Positions 43,709 through 54,881 of a stretch of DNA of 64,000 bases are shown piece after piece. Position 1 is the first letter of the stretch, and each line of letters starts with the position of its first letter. The DNA lies in contig NZ_AP024660.1 of NCBI RefSeq assembly GCF_019977395.1, forward strand, positions 496,001 to 560,000. The letters run 5' to 3'. The position numbers were made by a program, and so were the translations under genes. A model generated the notes under the pieces. The model was given only the letters and a program-made list of their open reading frames with translations, was not told the DNA's origin and searched no databases. This DNA comes from Arthrobacter sp. NicSoilC5 (GTDB lineage Bacteria > Actinomycetota > Actinomycetes > Actinomycetales > Micrococcaceae).

Positions 43709-43962
43709 GGTCTTACCTCCTGTGGTGTGGCAGCCGTTCGCATTCGGCTGCATCCATAGTAAGCATGCTTAGGTTCCAAATTTCAAGTGTTGTCGCTGCT
43801 TTGCCCGCTTCCCGGATGCCCCCCGGCTGGCGAAAGCGGCTGCAGGCCAGGTCCCATTCGAGGGCCGGTAACTGCTATGCGGCTCCCAATTAATCATCGT
43901 GGTTCAGATGGTGTTTGCCATCACGTCGCTTCCCGTTCGGTCCGCATCGTGAGACTCGGGCG

Positions 43963-45525
43963 GTGAGTTCACCATGTAAAGCCCACGAGGCTGAAAGTGT
44001 TTTCCTGTCCCCCTCCCGCCGTGGATTCCTTGCCGCCGCACTGGCCGGTGCTGCCGTGACCCTGGCCCCGATGTCCTTTGCCGCTGCCGACTCGGGCAGC
44101 AGCAGGACCAAGACCATCACCGGCCACTTGGATCCCGGTGCCGCGGACTTTGTGTACCTGCCGGTCGAGGTCCCCGCCGGCGTTAACAAGATCAGCGTGT
44201 CCTACAGCTACAGCAAACCCACAGTTACCCCCGGACTGTTGTCCAACGCCTGCGACATCGGCGTCTTCGACGAGAAGGGCACCGATCTCGCCGGGAAGGG
44301 TTTCCGCGGCTGGTCCGGCGGCTTCCGCACCGAATTCTTCATCAGCGCCGCTGAAGCAACCCCTGGCTACCTGCCCGGACCGGTGGGCAAAGGCACCTGG
44401 AATATTGCCCTGGGCCCTTATCAGGTGGCCGACCAGGGCATGGACTACACCGTCAATGTCACCCTCGAGTACGGGCCCGACGCTGCCCCGTTCCGTCCCC
44501 AGTACCCGCCCAAGCAGGCCAAGGGCCGTGGCCCCGCCTGGTACCGCGGTGACGCCCATCTGCACACCATTTACTCGGATGGCAAGCGCACGCCGGCAGA
44601 GGTGGCCGCCGGCGCGAGGGCAGCGGAACTCGACTTCATGATCAGCACCGACCACAACACTCCTGCCTCCCACGGCGTATGGGGTCCGCTGGCCGGCGAC
44701 GACCTGCTCATCCTCACCGGTGAGGAAGTTACCACCCGCAACGGTCACTACCTCGCCCTTGGGATCGAGCCGGGAGACTGGATCGACTGGCGCTACCGCG
44801 CCCGCGACAAGGGCTTCGAGCAGGAGGCCCAGCACATCCACGCCTCCGGTGGCCTGGTCGTCCCCGCCCACCCGTACTGCCCCTATGTCGCATGCCGCTG
44901 GAAATTCGGCTACGACGATGCGGACGCGGTTGAAGTCTGGACCGGTCCATGGACCGCGGACGATGAGTACGCCATCAACACGTGGGACTCCATGCTCGCC
45001 AGTTCAGTGCGCACCGGCGGCCGCTGGGTCCCTGCGATGGGCAACAGCGACGCACACAGCGAGCCGCAGGTCATCGGCCTGCCGCATAACGTCGTTAACG
45101 CCGCAGCGCTTTCCCACGACGCCATCCTGGACGGCATCCGCAACGGCCGCAGCTGGATTGCCGAGTCCGCCGGCATCTCCCTGGACTTCACCGTGTCCGC
45201 AGCCGGCCGGAAGGCAGGAGTGGGGGAGCGGCTCGACGTCAAAGCCGATGCCCCGGTGACAGTCAGCATCGACGTCAGTGGTGTTCCCAACGGTGTCATC
45301 CGGATCATCACTGATGAAGGGCAGACCCAGCAGGTGACGCTCCCGGCCTCCGGCCAGGGCACCCACACCTGGATCACCACCGCCCAGCTCTCCGCCTACG
45401 TGCGGGCCGAGGTGCGCCATCCCATGGCCGACGGCACGGCGAGCAACGGGACCAATATGGGGACGACGCTGCTGCTGGGTCCAATGGCCGCATTGACCAA
45501 CCCGATCTTCCTCGGCGCCAAATAG
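43963..45525 (+). CDS. Tat-exported PHP-domain metal-dependent phosphoesterase (CehA/McbA-like)
   Basis: Exported protein of about 520 residues. Tat signal SPSRRGFLAAALAGAAVTL, cleavage near AAADS. A beta-rich N-terminal domain of about 150 residues is followed by a PHP domain with metal ligands in GDAHLHTIYSDG, STDHNTP, HASGGLVVPAHPY and MGNSDAH, then a C-terminal beta domain. CehA/McbA relatives hydrolyse esters or phosphoesters. Start uncertain: GTG 43963 places the Tat motif near the N-terminus; TTG 43915 is also in frame; neither has a good ribosome site. Monocistronic, terminated by the hairpin at 45540-45590. Confidence 0.85.
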   Translation: MSSPCKAHEAESVFLSPSRRGFLAAALAGAAVTLAPMSFAAADSGSSRTKTITGHLDPGAADFVYLPVEVPAGVNKISVSYSYSKPTVTPGLLSNACDIGVFDEKGTDLAGKGFRGWSGGFRTEFFISAAEATPGYLPGPVGKGTWNIALGPYQVADQGMDYTVNVTLEYGPDAAPFRPQYPPKQAKGRGPAWYRGDAHLHTIYSDGKRTPAEVAAGARAAELDFMISTDHNTPASHGVWGPLAGDDLLILTGEEVTTRNGHYLALGIEPGDWIDWRYRARDKGFEQEAQHIHASGGLVVPAHPYCPYVACRWKFGYDDADAVEVWTGPWTADDEYAINTWDSMLASSVRTGGRWVPAMGNSDAHSEPQVIGLPHNVVNAAALSHDAILDGIRNGRSWIAESAGISLDFTVSAAGRKAGVGERLDVKADAPVTVSIDVSGVPNGVIRIITDEGQTQQVTLPASGQGTHTWITTAQLSAYVRAEVRHPMADGTASNGTNMGTTLLLGPMAALTNPIFLGAK

Positions 45526-45539
45526 GGGTCGATTGACGG

Positions 45540-45590
45540 AAAAAGGCCCAGGGGCCGGCTCCTGCGAGGGACCGGCCCCGGGACCTTCTT
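45540..45590. terminator. bidirectional terminator
   Basis: GGGGCCGG (45551-45558) pairs with CCGGCCCC (45572-45579), flanked by AAAAAGG on the left and CCTTCTT on the right, between the convergent PHP-domain and monooxygenase-like genes. Confidence 0.75.
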
Positions 45591-45606
45591 CAGCTGTTGG
45601 GCTCCG

Positions 45607-45930
45607 TCACTGCTGCGCCGGGACCGACGTCCTGAGGCTGTCGGTATTGGACGTAAGGTAATTGTGCACCTCATGGAAAGTCAGTTTCGGGGGTGCCGCA
45701 AAGCCCAATTCCATGCTGAGAGGTCCGATCTTTTCCTGGGCGAAGGTGTCGAACTGCTCACGGCTTTCCCAGACGTCGGTGACTTGGAATCCTTTATCCG
45801 TAGCCGTGGCCCAGTGGGATATCGAACCTGCGGGACCGGGACCGCCGGGGGTCAAGCCCATTTTCTTGTTGATCTCGTCATATTGTTCAAGCGTCGACCC
45901 GTCGAACTCCATGATGATTGCGACTGCCAT
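45607..45930 (-). CDS. small monooxygenase-like (ABM-fold) protein
   Basis: Protein of 107 residues resembling small antibiotic-biosynthesis-monooxygenase-fold proteins (dimeric alpha/beta barrels): VAIIMEFDGSTLEQYDEINK, ISHWATATDKGFQVTDVWES and REQFDTFAQEKIGPL. ATG 45930 follows AAGGAGAAG. Such proteins act as oxygenases, isomerases or heme binders; no activity can be assigned here. Before the IS481 insertion it was directly divergent from the LuxR-type gene at 47241, so that regulator may control it. Confidence 0.75.
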   Translation of the reverse strand: MAVAIIMEFDGSTLEQYDEINKKMGLTPGGPGPAGSISHWATATDKGFQVTDVWESREQFDTFAQEKIGPLSMELGFAAPPKLTFHEVHNYLTSNTDSLRTSVPAQQ

Positions 45931-46117
45931 GATCTTCTCCTTCTTGGGTCGGGTCCGTTTCTTGCAGACGCGCGGGTGGATGGCCTGCCACGTCCGGCAA
46001 GGCGAATATAGAACCCCTTGCATGCGGCTTACATACGCAATTCTGCGCATAGCGGGTGCGGAGCAAATGGGGTAGCCCCTACAACTGGCAAACCCTTGAA
46101 TGTGCCGAATTCCGGCC

Positions 46118-46123
46118 CCTAGC
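46118..46123. repeat. 6-bp target-site duplication, left copy (CCTAGC)
   Basis: CCTAGC immediately left of the IS end; the identical hexamer is at 47197-47202 immediately right of the element. Confidence 0.85.
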
Positions 46124-47196
46124 TGTACTGAGTCAGGACGTTGGTTACATCGTGAATAGGTGAAGACCTCTTAGGTTGGTGGTTACCACACACAGCCAAC
46201 GACTAAGAGGTCTTCATGTCCCACCGTAACGCCCGCCTGACTCCGAACGGTAGGCGGATCATTATCGAGCGCGTCCTTGCCGGCCGGCCAGTGGCCCATG
46301 TAGCCAAAGAGATGGGCATCTCAAGGACCTGTGCGCACCGCTGGATCAGCAGGTACCGCGCGGATGGCTGGGCTGGTTTGGACGACCGCAGCTCCCGTCC
46401 GAGGTCATGCCCGCACGCCACCTCCGCGGAAGTCGTAGCGGATGTTCTCACCCAGCGCGTCGAGCATCGCGAGGGACCAGCGGACCTGGCCGTGCGCTGC
46501 GGCACGAGCGCCCGGACGGTCTCCCGGATTCTGGTCCGCGCGGGCATGCCCAGGTTGTGGGACCTGGACCCAGTGACCGGGGCACGAATCCGCGCGTCCC
46601 GGGCCACCGACCGCCGCTACGAACGCGACGCCCCAGGCGACATGATCCACATCGACGTCAAGAAACTAGGCCGGATCCCGGACGGCGGCGGTTGGCGGAC
46701 CGACCCGGCGCAAAGCCGCGCCAACCACCGCAAATCACCTCAGAAAGTCGGTTTTGACTACGTCCACGTGGCCGTCGATGATCATTCCCGCTTCGCCTAT
46801 GCCGAGGTCCTGCCCGACGAGAAAGGCCCGACCTGCGCCGAATTCCTCACCAGGGCCGCAGCCGCCATGGCCGCCAACGGAGCACCGGTGAAACGGGTCA
46901 TGACAGACAACGCCTTCGCCTACCGGCTCTCCCGCGACTTCCAGGACGCACTCGCTGCCCTGGGCGCCAAACACATCCTGATCAAACCCCGCCACCCCTG
47001 GCAAAACGGCAAAGCAGAACGCTTCAACCGCACCCTCCAAGAAGGCTGGGCCTACCGCCAACCCTTCACATCCAACCAAGCCCGCGTCGACGCTCTGCAG
47101 CCCTGGCTAAACTTCTACAACAACCACCGCCCCCCACGGCAGCCTCGGAGGCAAACCACCTATCAGCAGGTGCAACCAACCTACTGGCTGAGTACA
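46124..47196 (+). mobile_element. IS481-family insertion sequence, complete
   Basis: 1073-base element with terminal inverted repeats: the left end begins TGTACTGAGTCAGGACGTTG and the right end, read inward, TGTACTCAGCCAGTAGGTTG; 21 of the first 26 positions match. It is flanked by a perfect 6-base duplication (CCTAGC). It carries one transposase frame (46216-47191) with a frameshift near the end. The intact duplication and ends suggest recent insertion. It separates the small monooxygenase-like gene from the LuxR-type regulator and lies 44 bases before the latter's start codon. Confidence 0.9.
46216..47191 (+). pseudogene. IS481-family DDE transposase, frameshifted near the C-terminus
   Basis: Transposase with N-terminal helix-turn-helix (VAHVAKEMGISRTCAHRWIS) and DDE core: D147 in IHIDVKK, D231 in MTDNAFAY, E268 in NGKAERFNRT, about 36 residues apart as usual. 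At 47130-47135 there are six Cs; with five, the frame would read HRPHGSLGGKPPISRCNQPT and stop at TGA 47189, as normal IS481 proteins do. The extra C instead makes the frame leave the element and run to 47304. Catalytic residues are intact, so partial activity cannot be excluded; a sequencing error in the C-run is the alternative. Confidence 0.85.
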
Positions 47197-47202
47197 CCTA
47201 GC
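47197..47202. repeat. 6-bp target-site duplication, right copy (CCTAGC)
   Basis: Identical to 46118-46123; marks the right boundary of the IS481 insertion. Confidence 0.85.
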
Positions 47203-47207
47203 CTTGG

Positions 47208-47226
47208 AAAACGAACCATTCGTTTT
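47208..47226. promoter_or_regulatory. perfect inverted repeat before the LuxR-type gene
   Basis: AAAACGAA and TTCGTTTT around CCA (8 perfect pairs), followed by one more T, 14 bases before the ATG at 47241. It could be an operator for the regulator itself or a small terminator-like hairpin. The IS ends 11 bases to the left. Confidence 0.5.
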
Positions 47227-48040
47227 TGGTGGGCAGAAGAATGGATGCTGTTGGTGACCTTGCCGGCGAGCTCGTCCGGCTGCCGGACCGCGGGACTTAT
47301 CTGAAAGCGGCGAGCGAGCTCCTGTCGAAGCTTTTCCCCTGCGATGGGCTGGCATGGAATGAGCTGGATATGCAGCAGGTCCGAGCGGAGGTCTACGCCC
47401 GCCCCGGGAACCACCCGTTCGGTGATCTTGCCCGAAAACTGCTTGAATTCCGAAACGACCATCCGCTCGTCACAAGCGCCTTAGGCGACTCCATGGCCGG
47501 CGTGTGGCGCCCGCGGCGCCTCAGCGACATTGTTTCCGACCGGGAGTTCCACGAATCGAGGCTTTATCGTGAAGGCTTCCGGGAGATGCGGATTAACCGT
47601 CAATTGTCGCTACGGACGGCACTGGCGGGCCCGGGAACATTGCACAGTTGGGTCATGAACCGCTGGAATCAAGATTTCAGCGACAGGGAAATGGACCTTG
47701 CCAGGGAAATCCAGCCTTTGCTGTGCCTCCTCGACACGGCCTATTCACAGCCGCCGCCTACTGCAACGAACAATCCGTGGCCTGCCGACGAGTTCGGTCT
47801 GACAGACCGCGAGGCAGAAATCCTGGCGCTTGTGGCGCAAGGCCTCAAAAGCACAGCTGTCGGCCACCTTCTGGGAATCAGCCCGCGGACGGTATCCAAA
47901 CACCTGGAACACTCCTACTCGAAGCTCAGGTGCACCAACCGCGTGGACGCCGTCAGGCTGTTTACAGCGGCCCCAGCCAGGCCCCGGGTACCGGTAACTT
48001 CAGCGTCCCGGCGTGAGCCGCGCATCCCCCGTTGCACCGG

Positions 48041-50017
<1,977 letters not shown>

Positions 50018-50360
50018 CGGGTTCTTCCGTTGGGGTCTGGAACCACGGGCCCGAGGCGGAGCCCATGAAACCGGGCAGTACTGGTCCGGATCGCCGGACC
50101 TAAGCTGCTCTTACCCGGGGGTCAGGAGTTCCAGACAATAAAGAGAGGCATGTTGTCTTGGGGCCGGCGGAGGGCAGGGCCGGAAGCCGGGCGCGGCTCC
50201 ACCGGCGCCAGCAAGTGCGGGGGCTGAAGGTCAATGCTGGTACTCATGGGGGCCTGGCTCTTAATGACTGCCGATCAGCTGACTGCATAGCCCGGTACCT
50301 CAAGTTTCCGCTGATCAGGCAGGTGAGGCAAGGGCTTCCGGGAGGGTGCATACTTTGGAG
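50018..50360. other. divergent intergenic region with a leader hairpin (50083-50100)
   Basis: 343 bases without a gene between the APC permease (minus) and the DUF1905 gene (plus). GGTCCGG and CCGGACC (7 perfect pairs, ATCG loop) at 50083-50100 would form a hairpin in the permease mRNA leader, 66 bases before its ATG. I looked for a recognised riboswitch here and found none. Confidence 0.4.
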
Positions 50361-50804
50361 ATGAAATTCAGCACCACCCTCCGGGGGAGCGGAAACAAGG
50401 TGGGCATCGAGGTTCCCGAGGACATTGTTCGGGCGCTTGATGCAGGAAAGCGGCCGCCCGTGGTCGTGACTGTAAACGGAAAGAGTTACCGCAGTACCGT
50501 CGCCGTGATGGGCGGGCTCAACATGATCGGGCTCAGCGCCGCCAACCGGGAGCTTACCGGTACCTCTGCCGGGGACGTCGTGGAGGTGGACCTGGAGCTG
50601 GACACCCAGCCGCGGAGCGTCGACGTTCCGCCGGACCTTGCTGCCGCCTTGGATGCCGACCCCGAGGCGAAAGCTTTCTACCAGGCCCTGAGCTACAGCA
50701 GCCAGCGCCGCTACGTGGAACCGATTGCCGGGTCCAAGACCGCCGACACGCGGTCACGCCGGATCGCGAAGGTTTTAAGCGACCTGAAGGCCGGCAGGAA
50801 GTAG
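50361..50804 (+). CDS. DUF1905 / YdeI-like protein
   Basis: Cytoplasmic protein of 147 residues with an N-terminal DUF1905 beta-barrel (MKFSTTLRG, VGIEVPEDIVRALDAGKRPP, VTVNGKSYRSTVAVMGG) and a C-terminal helical YdeI/OmpD-associated tail (FYQALSYSSQRRYVEPIAGS...RIAKVLSDLK). Family function is unclear; YdeI-like proteins have been linked to resistance to antimicrobial peptides. Start: ATG 50361 matches the family N-terminus, whereas TTG 50355 has a better spaced GGAGGG; the difference is two codons. Monocistronic. Confidence 0.88.
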   Translation: MKFSTTLRGSGNKVGIEVPEDIVRALDAGKRPPVVVTVNGKSYRSTVAVMGGLNMIGLSAANRELTGTSAGDVVEVDLELDTQPRSVDVPPDLAAALDADPEAKAFYQALSYSSQRRYVEPIAGSKTADTRSRRIAKVLSDLKAGRK

Positions 50805-50949
50805 GACCATAAGGTCCGACGCCGTTAAATGCAGTGAGACGAACTTCCAGCGCCGGCGGGTCTTACCGGGAATGTTGCGGGTGCCGGAGGCCGCAGGACA
50901 GCCGCGCAGTGGCGGAGTGCCCCGGACCCCCGGCTTCCCTCGTCTCCTC

Positions 50950-52167
50950 CTACGCCTTCACATAGCCGTTGGGGTTCAGCACGAACTTTGTTGCGGCTCC
51001 AGCGTCAAATTCGGCGTAGCCGCGCGGAGCATCTTCGAGCGGGATGGCCTTGGCGTTGACGGCCTTTGCGATCTGGACCTTGTCATGCAGGATGGCCATC
51101 ATCAGTTGACGGTTGTACTTCATCACCGGGCATTGGCCTGTCGTGAAGGACAAGGACTTCGCCCAACCAGTGCCCAGGGAGAGCGAGAGGGAGCCGTGCT
51201 TGGCTGCTTCATCAATTCCACCGGGATCTCCGGTGACGTAGAGGCCGGGAATGCCAAGGGCACCGCCGGCGGCCGTGATGTCCATAAGGGAATTCAGGAC
51301 CGTGGCAGGCGCCTCGTGGGAGGCATCCTTTCCGTGGCCGCGGGCTTCGAAGCCGACGGCGTCCACGCCACAGTCCACCTCGGGAACTCCCAGGATCTGT
51401 TCAATCTGGTCCTTCGGGTCGCCCTTCGTCACGTTGACGGTTTCGCAGCCGAACGACCTCGCCTGCGCCAGGCGGTCTTCATTCATGTCGCCCACAATCA
51501 CGACGGCGGCGCCAAGCAACTGCGCGCCCACGGCCGCAGCAAGGCCCACCGGTCCGGCGCCTGCCACGTAAACGGTGGAGCCAACACCGACGCCGGCGGT
51601 CACGGCCCCGTGGAAGCCCGTGGGGAAGATGTCCGAGAGCATGGTCAGGTCCAGGATCTTTTCCAGGGCCTGGTCCCGGTCCGGGAAGCGCAGCAGGTTC
51701 CAGTCGGCGTACGGGACCAGTACATACTCGGCCTGTCCGCCCACCCAGCCTCCCATGTCGACGTAGCCGTAGGCGCTGCCCGGGCGGTCCGGGTTGACGT
51801 TCAGGCAGATGCCAGTTTTTCGCTCCTTGCAGTTTCGGCAGCGGCCGCAGGAGATATTGAACGGCACGGAGACAATGTCGCCCACTTTGATGAATTCGAC
51901 GTCGGGCCCCACCTCCACCACCTCGCCGGTGATTTCGTGGCCAAGGACCAGGTTCTGCGGAGCGGTGGTGCGCCCCCGGACCATGTGCTGGTCCGAGCCG
52001 CAAATGTTGGTGGTCACCGTGCGGAGGATCGCGCCATGGGGTACCTTGCGGCCAACGTTGGCCGGGTTGACGCCCGGGCCGTCCTTGAGTTCGAACGTCG
52101 GATAGTCCGTGTCGATGATTTCGACGACGCCGGGTTCCTTGTAGGCAACTGCTCTGTTTCCTGACAT
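50950..52167 (-). CDS. fdhA: glutathione-independent formaldehyde dehydrogenase
   Basis: Zinc medium-chain dehydrogenase of 405 residues that oxidises formaldehyde to formate with tightly bound NAD, without glutathione. It closely follows the Pseudomonas putida enzyme as I recall it: MSGNRAVAYKEPG start, TTNICGSDQHMVRGRTTAPQ with catalytic Cys, LVLGHEITGEV, four structural-zinc cysteines in CGRCRNCKERKTGIC, and AVDAVGFEARGHGKDASHEA. ATG 52167 follows AAGGAAG. It neighbours, across the LysR gene, a Rieske demethylase expected to release formaldehyde, and the formate dehydrogenase that would take the product. Some homologues are formaldehyde dismutases, which cannot be excluded. Confidence 0.93.
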   Translation of the reverse strand: MSGNRAVAYKEPGVVEIIDTDYPTFELKDGPGVNPANVGRKVPHGAILRTVTTNICGSDQHMVRGRTTAPQNLVLGHEITGEVVEVGPDVEFIKVGDIVSVPFNISCGRCRNCKERKTGICLNVNPDRPGSAYGYVDMGGWVGGQAEYVLVPYADWNLLRFPDRDQALEKILDLTMLSDIFPTGFHGAVTAGVGVGSTVYVAGAGPVGLAAAVGAQLLGAAVVIVGDMNEDRLAQARSFGCETVNVTKGDPKDQIEQILGVPEVDCGVDAVGFEARGHGKDASHEAPATVLNSLMDITAAGGALGIPGLYVTGDPGGIDEAAKHGSLSLSLGTGWAKSLSFTTGQCPVMKYNRQLMMAILHDKVQIAKAVNAKAIPLEDAPRGYAEFDAGAATKFVLNPNGYVKA

Positions 52168-52486
52168 GGCCACTTCCTTATCGGTAGGTGTTGCGGAGCG
52201 TGTGGAAGCCCGGGATATCCGGTCATGGACGGTGAACTCCATGTTGGGCGGGTCTGCGATGGAGAACAGTGCTTTCCCGGGGATGGCCGCGGGTCGCAGG
52301 GGAAGGCGGAGCGGGGGTGCTCGCAATCACCACCCCTTGGGAGATATATATGGACTACGTCGACTGATATACCAAGGCTGGGTTTAGCGTATATGGGGTA
52401 TTACAGCAGGTCAACAGGGTTTTAATGCCTTTGCTGCGCCATCCTCCACCAGCCGGCGTCGAGTCTTTCCGTTCAGCAGTGCGGCG
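52168..52486. other. intergenic region upstream of the formaldehyde dehydrogenase gene
   Basis: 319 bases without a supported gene. An A+T-rich block (52338-52405, GATATATATGG ... TGATATACC ... GTATATGGGG) stands out in G+C-rich surroundings and probably holds the promoter of the dehydrogenase gene. GACT is repeated around ACGTC at 52353-52365. No clear terminator for the LysR gene. Confidence 0.35.
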
Positions 52487-53419
52487 TCACAGGTCGTCTT
52501 CCGGGCGGGCGGCGAGGATCCGCTTGGCGTTGGTCTGCAGGATGCTGAGTGACTCCTGGATCAGGGGGGATCCGATGCTCCCCCGGCGAGCGACAGCTAC
52601 AATCCGCCGGACGGGCCGCCCTTTGCCGGTTATGCGCAGCCGCACGACGTTTTCTGCGCTATGGAGAGGCGCCAGTCGTGGCAGCAGGCCCACGCCCAGC
52701 CCCGCACCGACGAAGGCGATCTGAGTCTCCCACTCCACAGCCTCGTGGGCAATCCGCGGGGTCACCCCCACTGCGGTGAACGCAGCGGTGAAAAGGGCGT
52801 GGTACGTGGAACCGGCAGCTTCGGTGATCCAGGGTTCCGAGGCCAGCTCTTCAAGCGTCACAGTTTCCCGCGATGCCAACGGATGGTCGGACGGAATGAT
52901 CACGTCAAGGGGGTCGTCAAGCAAAACAGTCTGCTCGAAGCGCAAATCATCGTCACTATAGGTGTTGGACTGCATCGCGACGATGACAGCAAGATCGATC
53001 CGCTCGGCCACCAGCAAATCGAAGCAGCGGGCCGGATTGGCCTCGAGTACCTGCACCTCCAGCTGGGGGCGCGTGGAGCGGAGGGTGGCGGCCAAAGGGG
53101 CCAGCAACTGGGCGGCAGCCGTAGAAAATCCACCGAGGCCGAAACGCGACTGCACTTGGTCGCCGGCCTCCATTGCCGCCGCGCGCAGGCTCTCCCAATC
53201 CGCGATGAGGGTGTCCGAACCCGCCACGATGAAGCGGCCCGTGGCGGTCAGCCGGACACCCCGACCGTCCTTCGTCAGCAGCTGCAGACCGAGTACCCGC
53301 TGGAGCTCACGCAGTTGCGCTGAGACTGCGGAAGGAGAGTACCCCGTAAGCTCCGCGGTTCCGCTGACGGTGCCGCATCTGGCGAATACTCGAAGCGTTA
53401 TGAGCCTTGGATCGATCAT
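52487..53419 (-). CDS. LysR-family regulator, divergent from gbcAB-like genes
   Basis: Regulator of 310 residues: N-terminal winged HTH (MIDPRLITLRVFARCGTVSG, TELTGYSPSAVSAQLRELQR) and a C-terminal effector-binding domain of the periplasmic-binding fold. ATG 53419 is the natural family start; the frame is open further upstream, but that part lies over the divergent promoter and the other gene. 157 bases separate it from the Rieske oxygenase gene on the plus strand, the usual LysR arrangement, so it likely activates those genes in response to their substrate or a product. Confidence 0.92.
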   Translation of the reverse strand: MIDPRLITLRVFARCGTVSGTAELTGYSPSAVSAQLRELQRVLGLQLLTKDGRGVRLTATGRFIVAGSDTLIADWESLRAAAMEAGDQVQSRFGLGGFSTAAAQLLAPLAATLRSTRPQLEVQVLEANPARCFDLLVAERIDLAVIVAMQSNTYSDDDLRFEQTVLLDDPLDVIIPSDHPLASRETVTLEELASEPWITEAAGSTYHALFTAAFTAVGVTPRIAHEAVEWETQIAFVGAGLGVGLLPRLAPLHSAENVVRLRITGKGRPVRRIVAVARRGSIGSPLIQESLSILQTNAKRILAARPEDDL

Positions 53420-53576
53420 GCATATATTGTGCACGGTTATCCGCTGATTCTTGCGCTTTTGTTGCAGACCCGGCAGCCCTAATGTGACTACAACGACTTT
53501 TGGCAACGGGCTGCGGAAACGCAACCCTCGTCTTCGCAAACCAGCACACTGACCCACGCTTCTCGGGAGAAAAACC

Positions 53577-54881
53577 ATGACTGCTCCAGTGCACCAGCCC
53601 CTCAACGCACGCGGAAAACTCGCTTCATCCTTGCCTGCAGAGCAGCTGGCGGAGATCACCGAATTGTTTGCGTTCCGCCGCACGGGATATTCACTCGACG
53701 CCCCTTTCTACACAGACCCCACGATTTTCAAAATCGACATGGAAGCCATCTTTGGCCAGCACTGGATCTTCGCCGGCAGCGTTGCCGAGCTGCCCGAGCC
53801 AGGCGATTACATCACGGTCGACTACGGCCCCTACTCCCTGATCGTGCTGCGCAACGACGACGGCGGCGTCAACGTCCTGCACAACGTGTGCCGGCACCGC
53901 GGGGCCCGCGTCCTTACCGAAGCCACCGGGTCCACCGGCAACCTGGTCTGCGGCTACCACTCCTGGACCTACTCCCCTGAGGGCAACCTGATCCACGCTT
54001 CCGCTCCCGGCGAGGCCAAGTTTGACAAGAACTGCTTCGCCCTCAAGCGGGCCCACAGCCGCGAGGTGGCCGGACTCATCTTCGTCTGCATCGCTGACGA
54101 GCCGCCCACAGACTTCGATGAAACCTCAAAAATCTTTGAGCCTTACCTCGCACCCCACGACCTGTCGAAGACGAAAATTGCCTACCAGCAGAACATCATC
54201 GAAGAGGGCAACTGGAAGCTCGTCATGGAGAACAACCGTGAGTGCTACCACTGCGACGGACACCCGGAACTGGCCTGCTCGCTCTTTCCCACGTGGGGCC
54301 TGACCGAGGGCCTGATCCCGGCCCACCTCGAAGAGGTCTGGGACCGCAACAAGGAAGCCCAGTCCTCCCTCGAGGAGCGGTGCCGCCGCTACGGCCTGCC
54401 CTACGGGGTGGTTGAAGAACTCGATACCCGCATTGCCGGTATCCGCATATCCCGCGAATCCCTGGATGGGGAAGGCGAATCGTTCTCGGCCGACGGCCGC
54501 AGGCTCTCCAAGAAGCTGCTCGGCGACCTGCCGGACTTCCGCCTGGGCCGCTGCTCGATGCACCTGCAGCCCAACAGCTGGTTCCACTTCCTGGGCGACC
54601 ACGTCATCACGTTCGGCGTTTTCCCCATCAACGAGCACCAATCACTGGTACGCACCACCTGGCTGGTAGCGGACGACGCCGAAGAAGGCGTCGATTACGA
54701 CCTGGACAAGCTCACCTACACCTGGAAGCAAACAAACCTGCAGGACAAGGCGTTCGTTGAGCTCTGCCAGCAGGGTGCCGGCAGCCCCGCCTACCAGCCC
54801 GGCCCCTACATGAAGAGCGAATACCAGGTAGAGGCATTCATCAACTGGTACGTACAGCGTGTGCAGGAGCACCTGGCATGA
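53577..54881 (+). CDS. Rieske oxygenase, GbcA-like (glycine betaine or related N-demethylase)
   Basis: Ring-hydroxylating-type oxygenase subunit of 434 residues. Rieske 2Fe-2S ligands C105 and H107 (NVCRHRGA) with C125 and H128 (CGYHSW). The mononuclear iron region is ENNRECYHCDGHPEL with H225 and H229. The ENNRECYHC block is that of GbcA and related quaternary-amine demethylases rather than aromatic-ring dioxygenases. Such enzymes split a methyl group from glycine betaine (or stachydrine, carnitine-type compounds) as formaldehyde. ATG 53577 follows GGGAGA. It overlaps the reductase gene by four bases. Reaction class well supported, exact amine inferred. Confidence 0.88.
   Translation: MTAPVHQPLNARGKLASSLPAEQLAEITELFAFRRTGYSLDAPFYTDPTIFKIDMEAIFGQHWIFAGSVAELPEPGDYITVDYGPYSLIVLRNDDGGVNVLHNVCRHRGARVLTEATGSTGNLVCGYHSWTYSPEGNLIHASAPGEAKFDKNCFALKRAHSREVAGLIFVCIADEPPTDFDETSKIFEPYLAPHDLSKTKIAYQQNIIEEGNWKLVMENNRECYHCDGHPELACSLFPTWGLTEGLIPAHLEEVWDRNKEAQSSLEERCRRYGLPYGVVEELDTRIAGIRISRESLDGEGESFSADGRRLSKKLLGDLPDFRLGRCSMHLQPNSWFHFLGDHVITFGVFPINEHQSLVRTTWLVADDAEEGVDYDLDKLTYTWKQTNLQDKAFVELCQQGAGSPAYQPGPYMKSEYQVEAFINWYVQRVQEHLA

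Noticed and set aside
50018..50345. A cyclic-di-AMP or other riboswitch in the APC permease leader
   Set aside because: Only one simple hairpin is visible; the conserved blocks I would expect for such riboswitches are absent.
52425..52724. Plus-strand 99-codon frame opposite the LysR gene end
   Set aside because: Arg/Ser-rich shadow with no ribosome site or motif.
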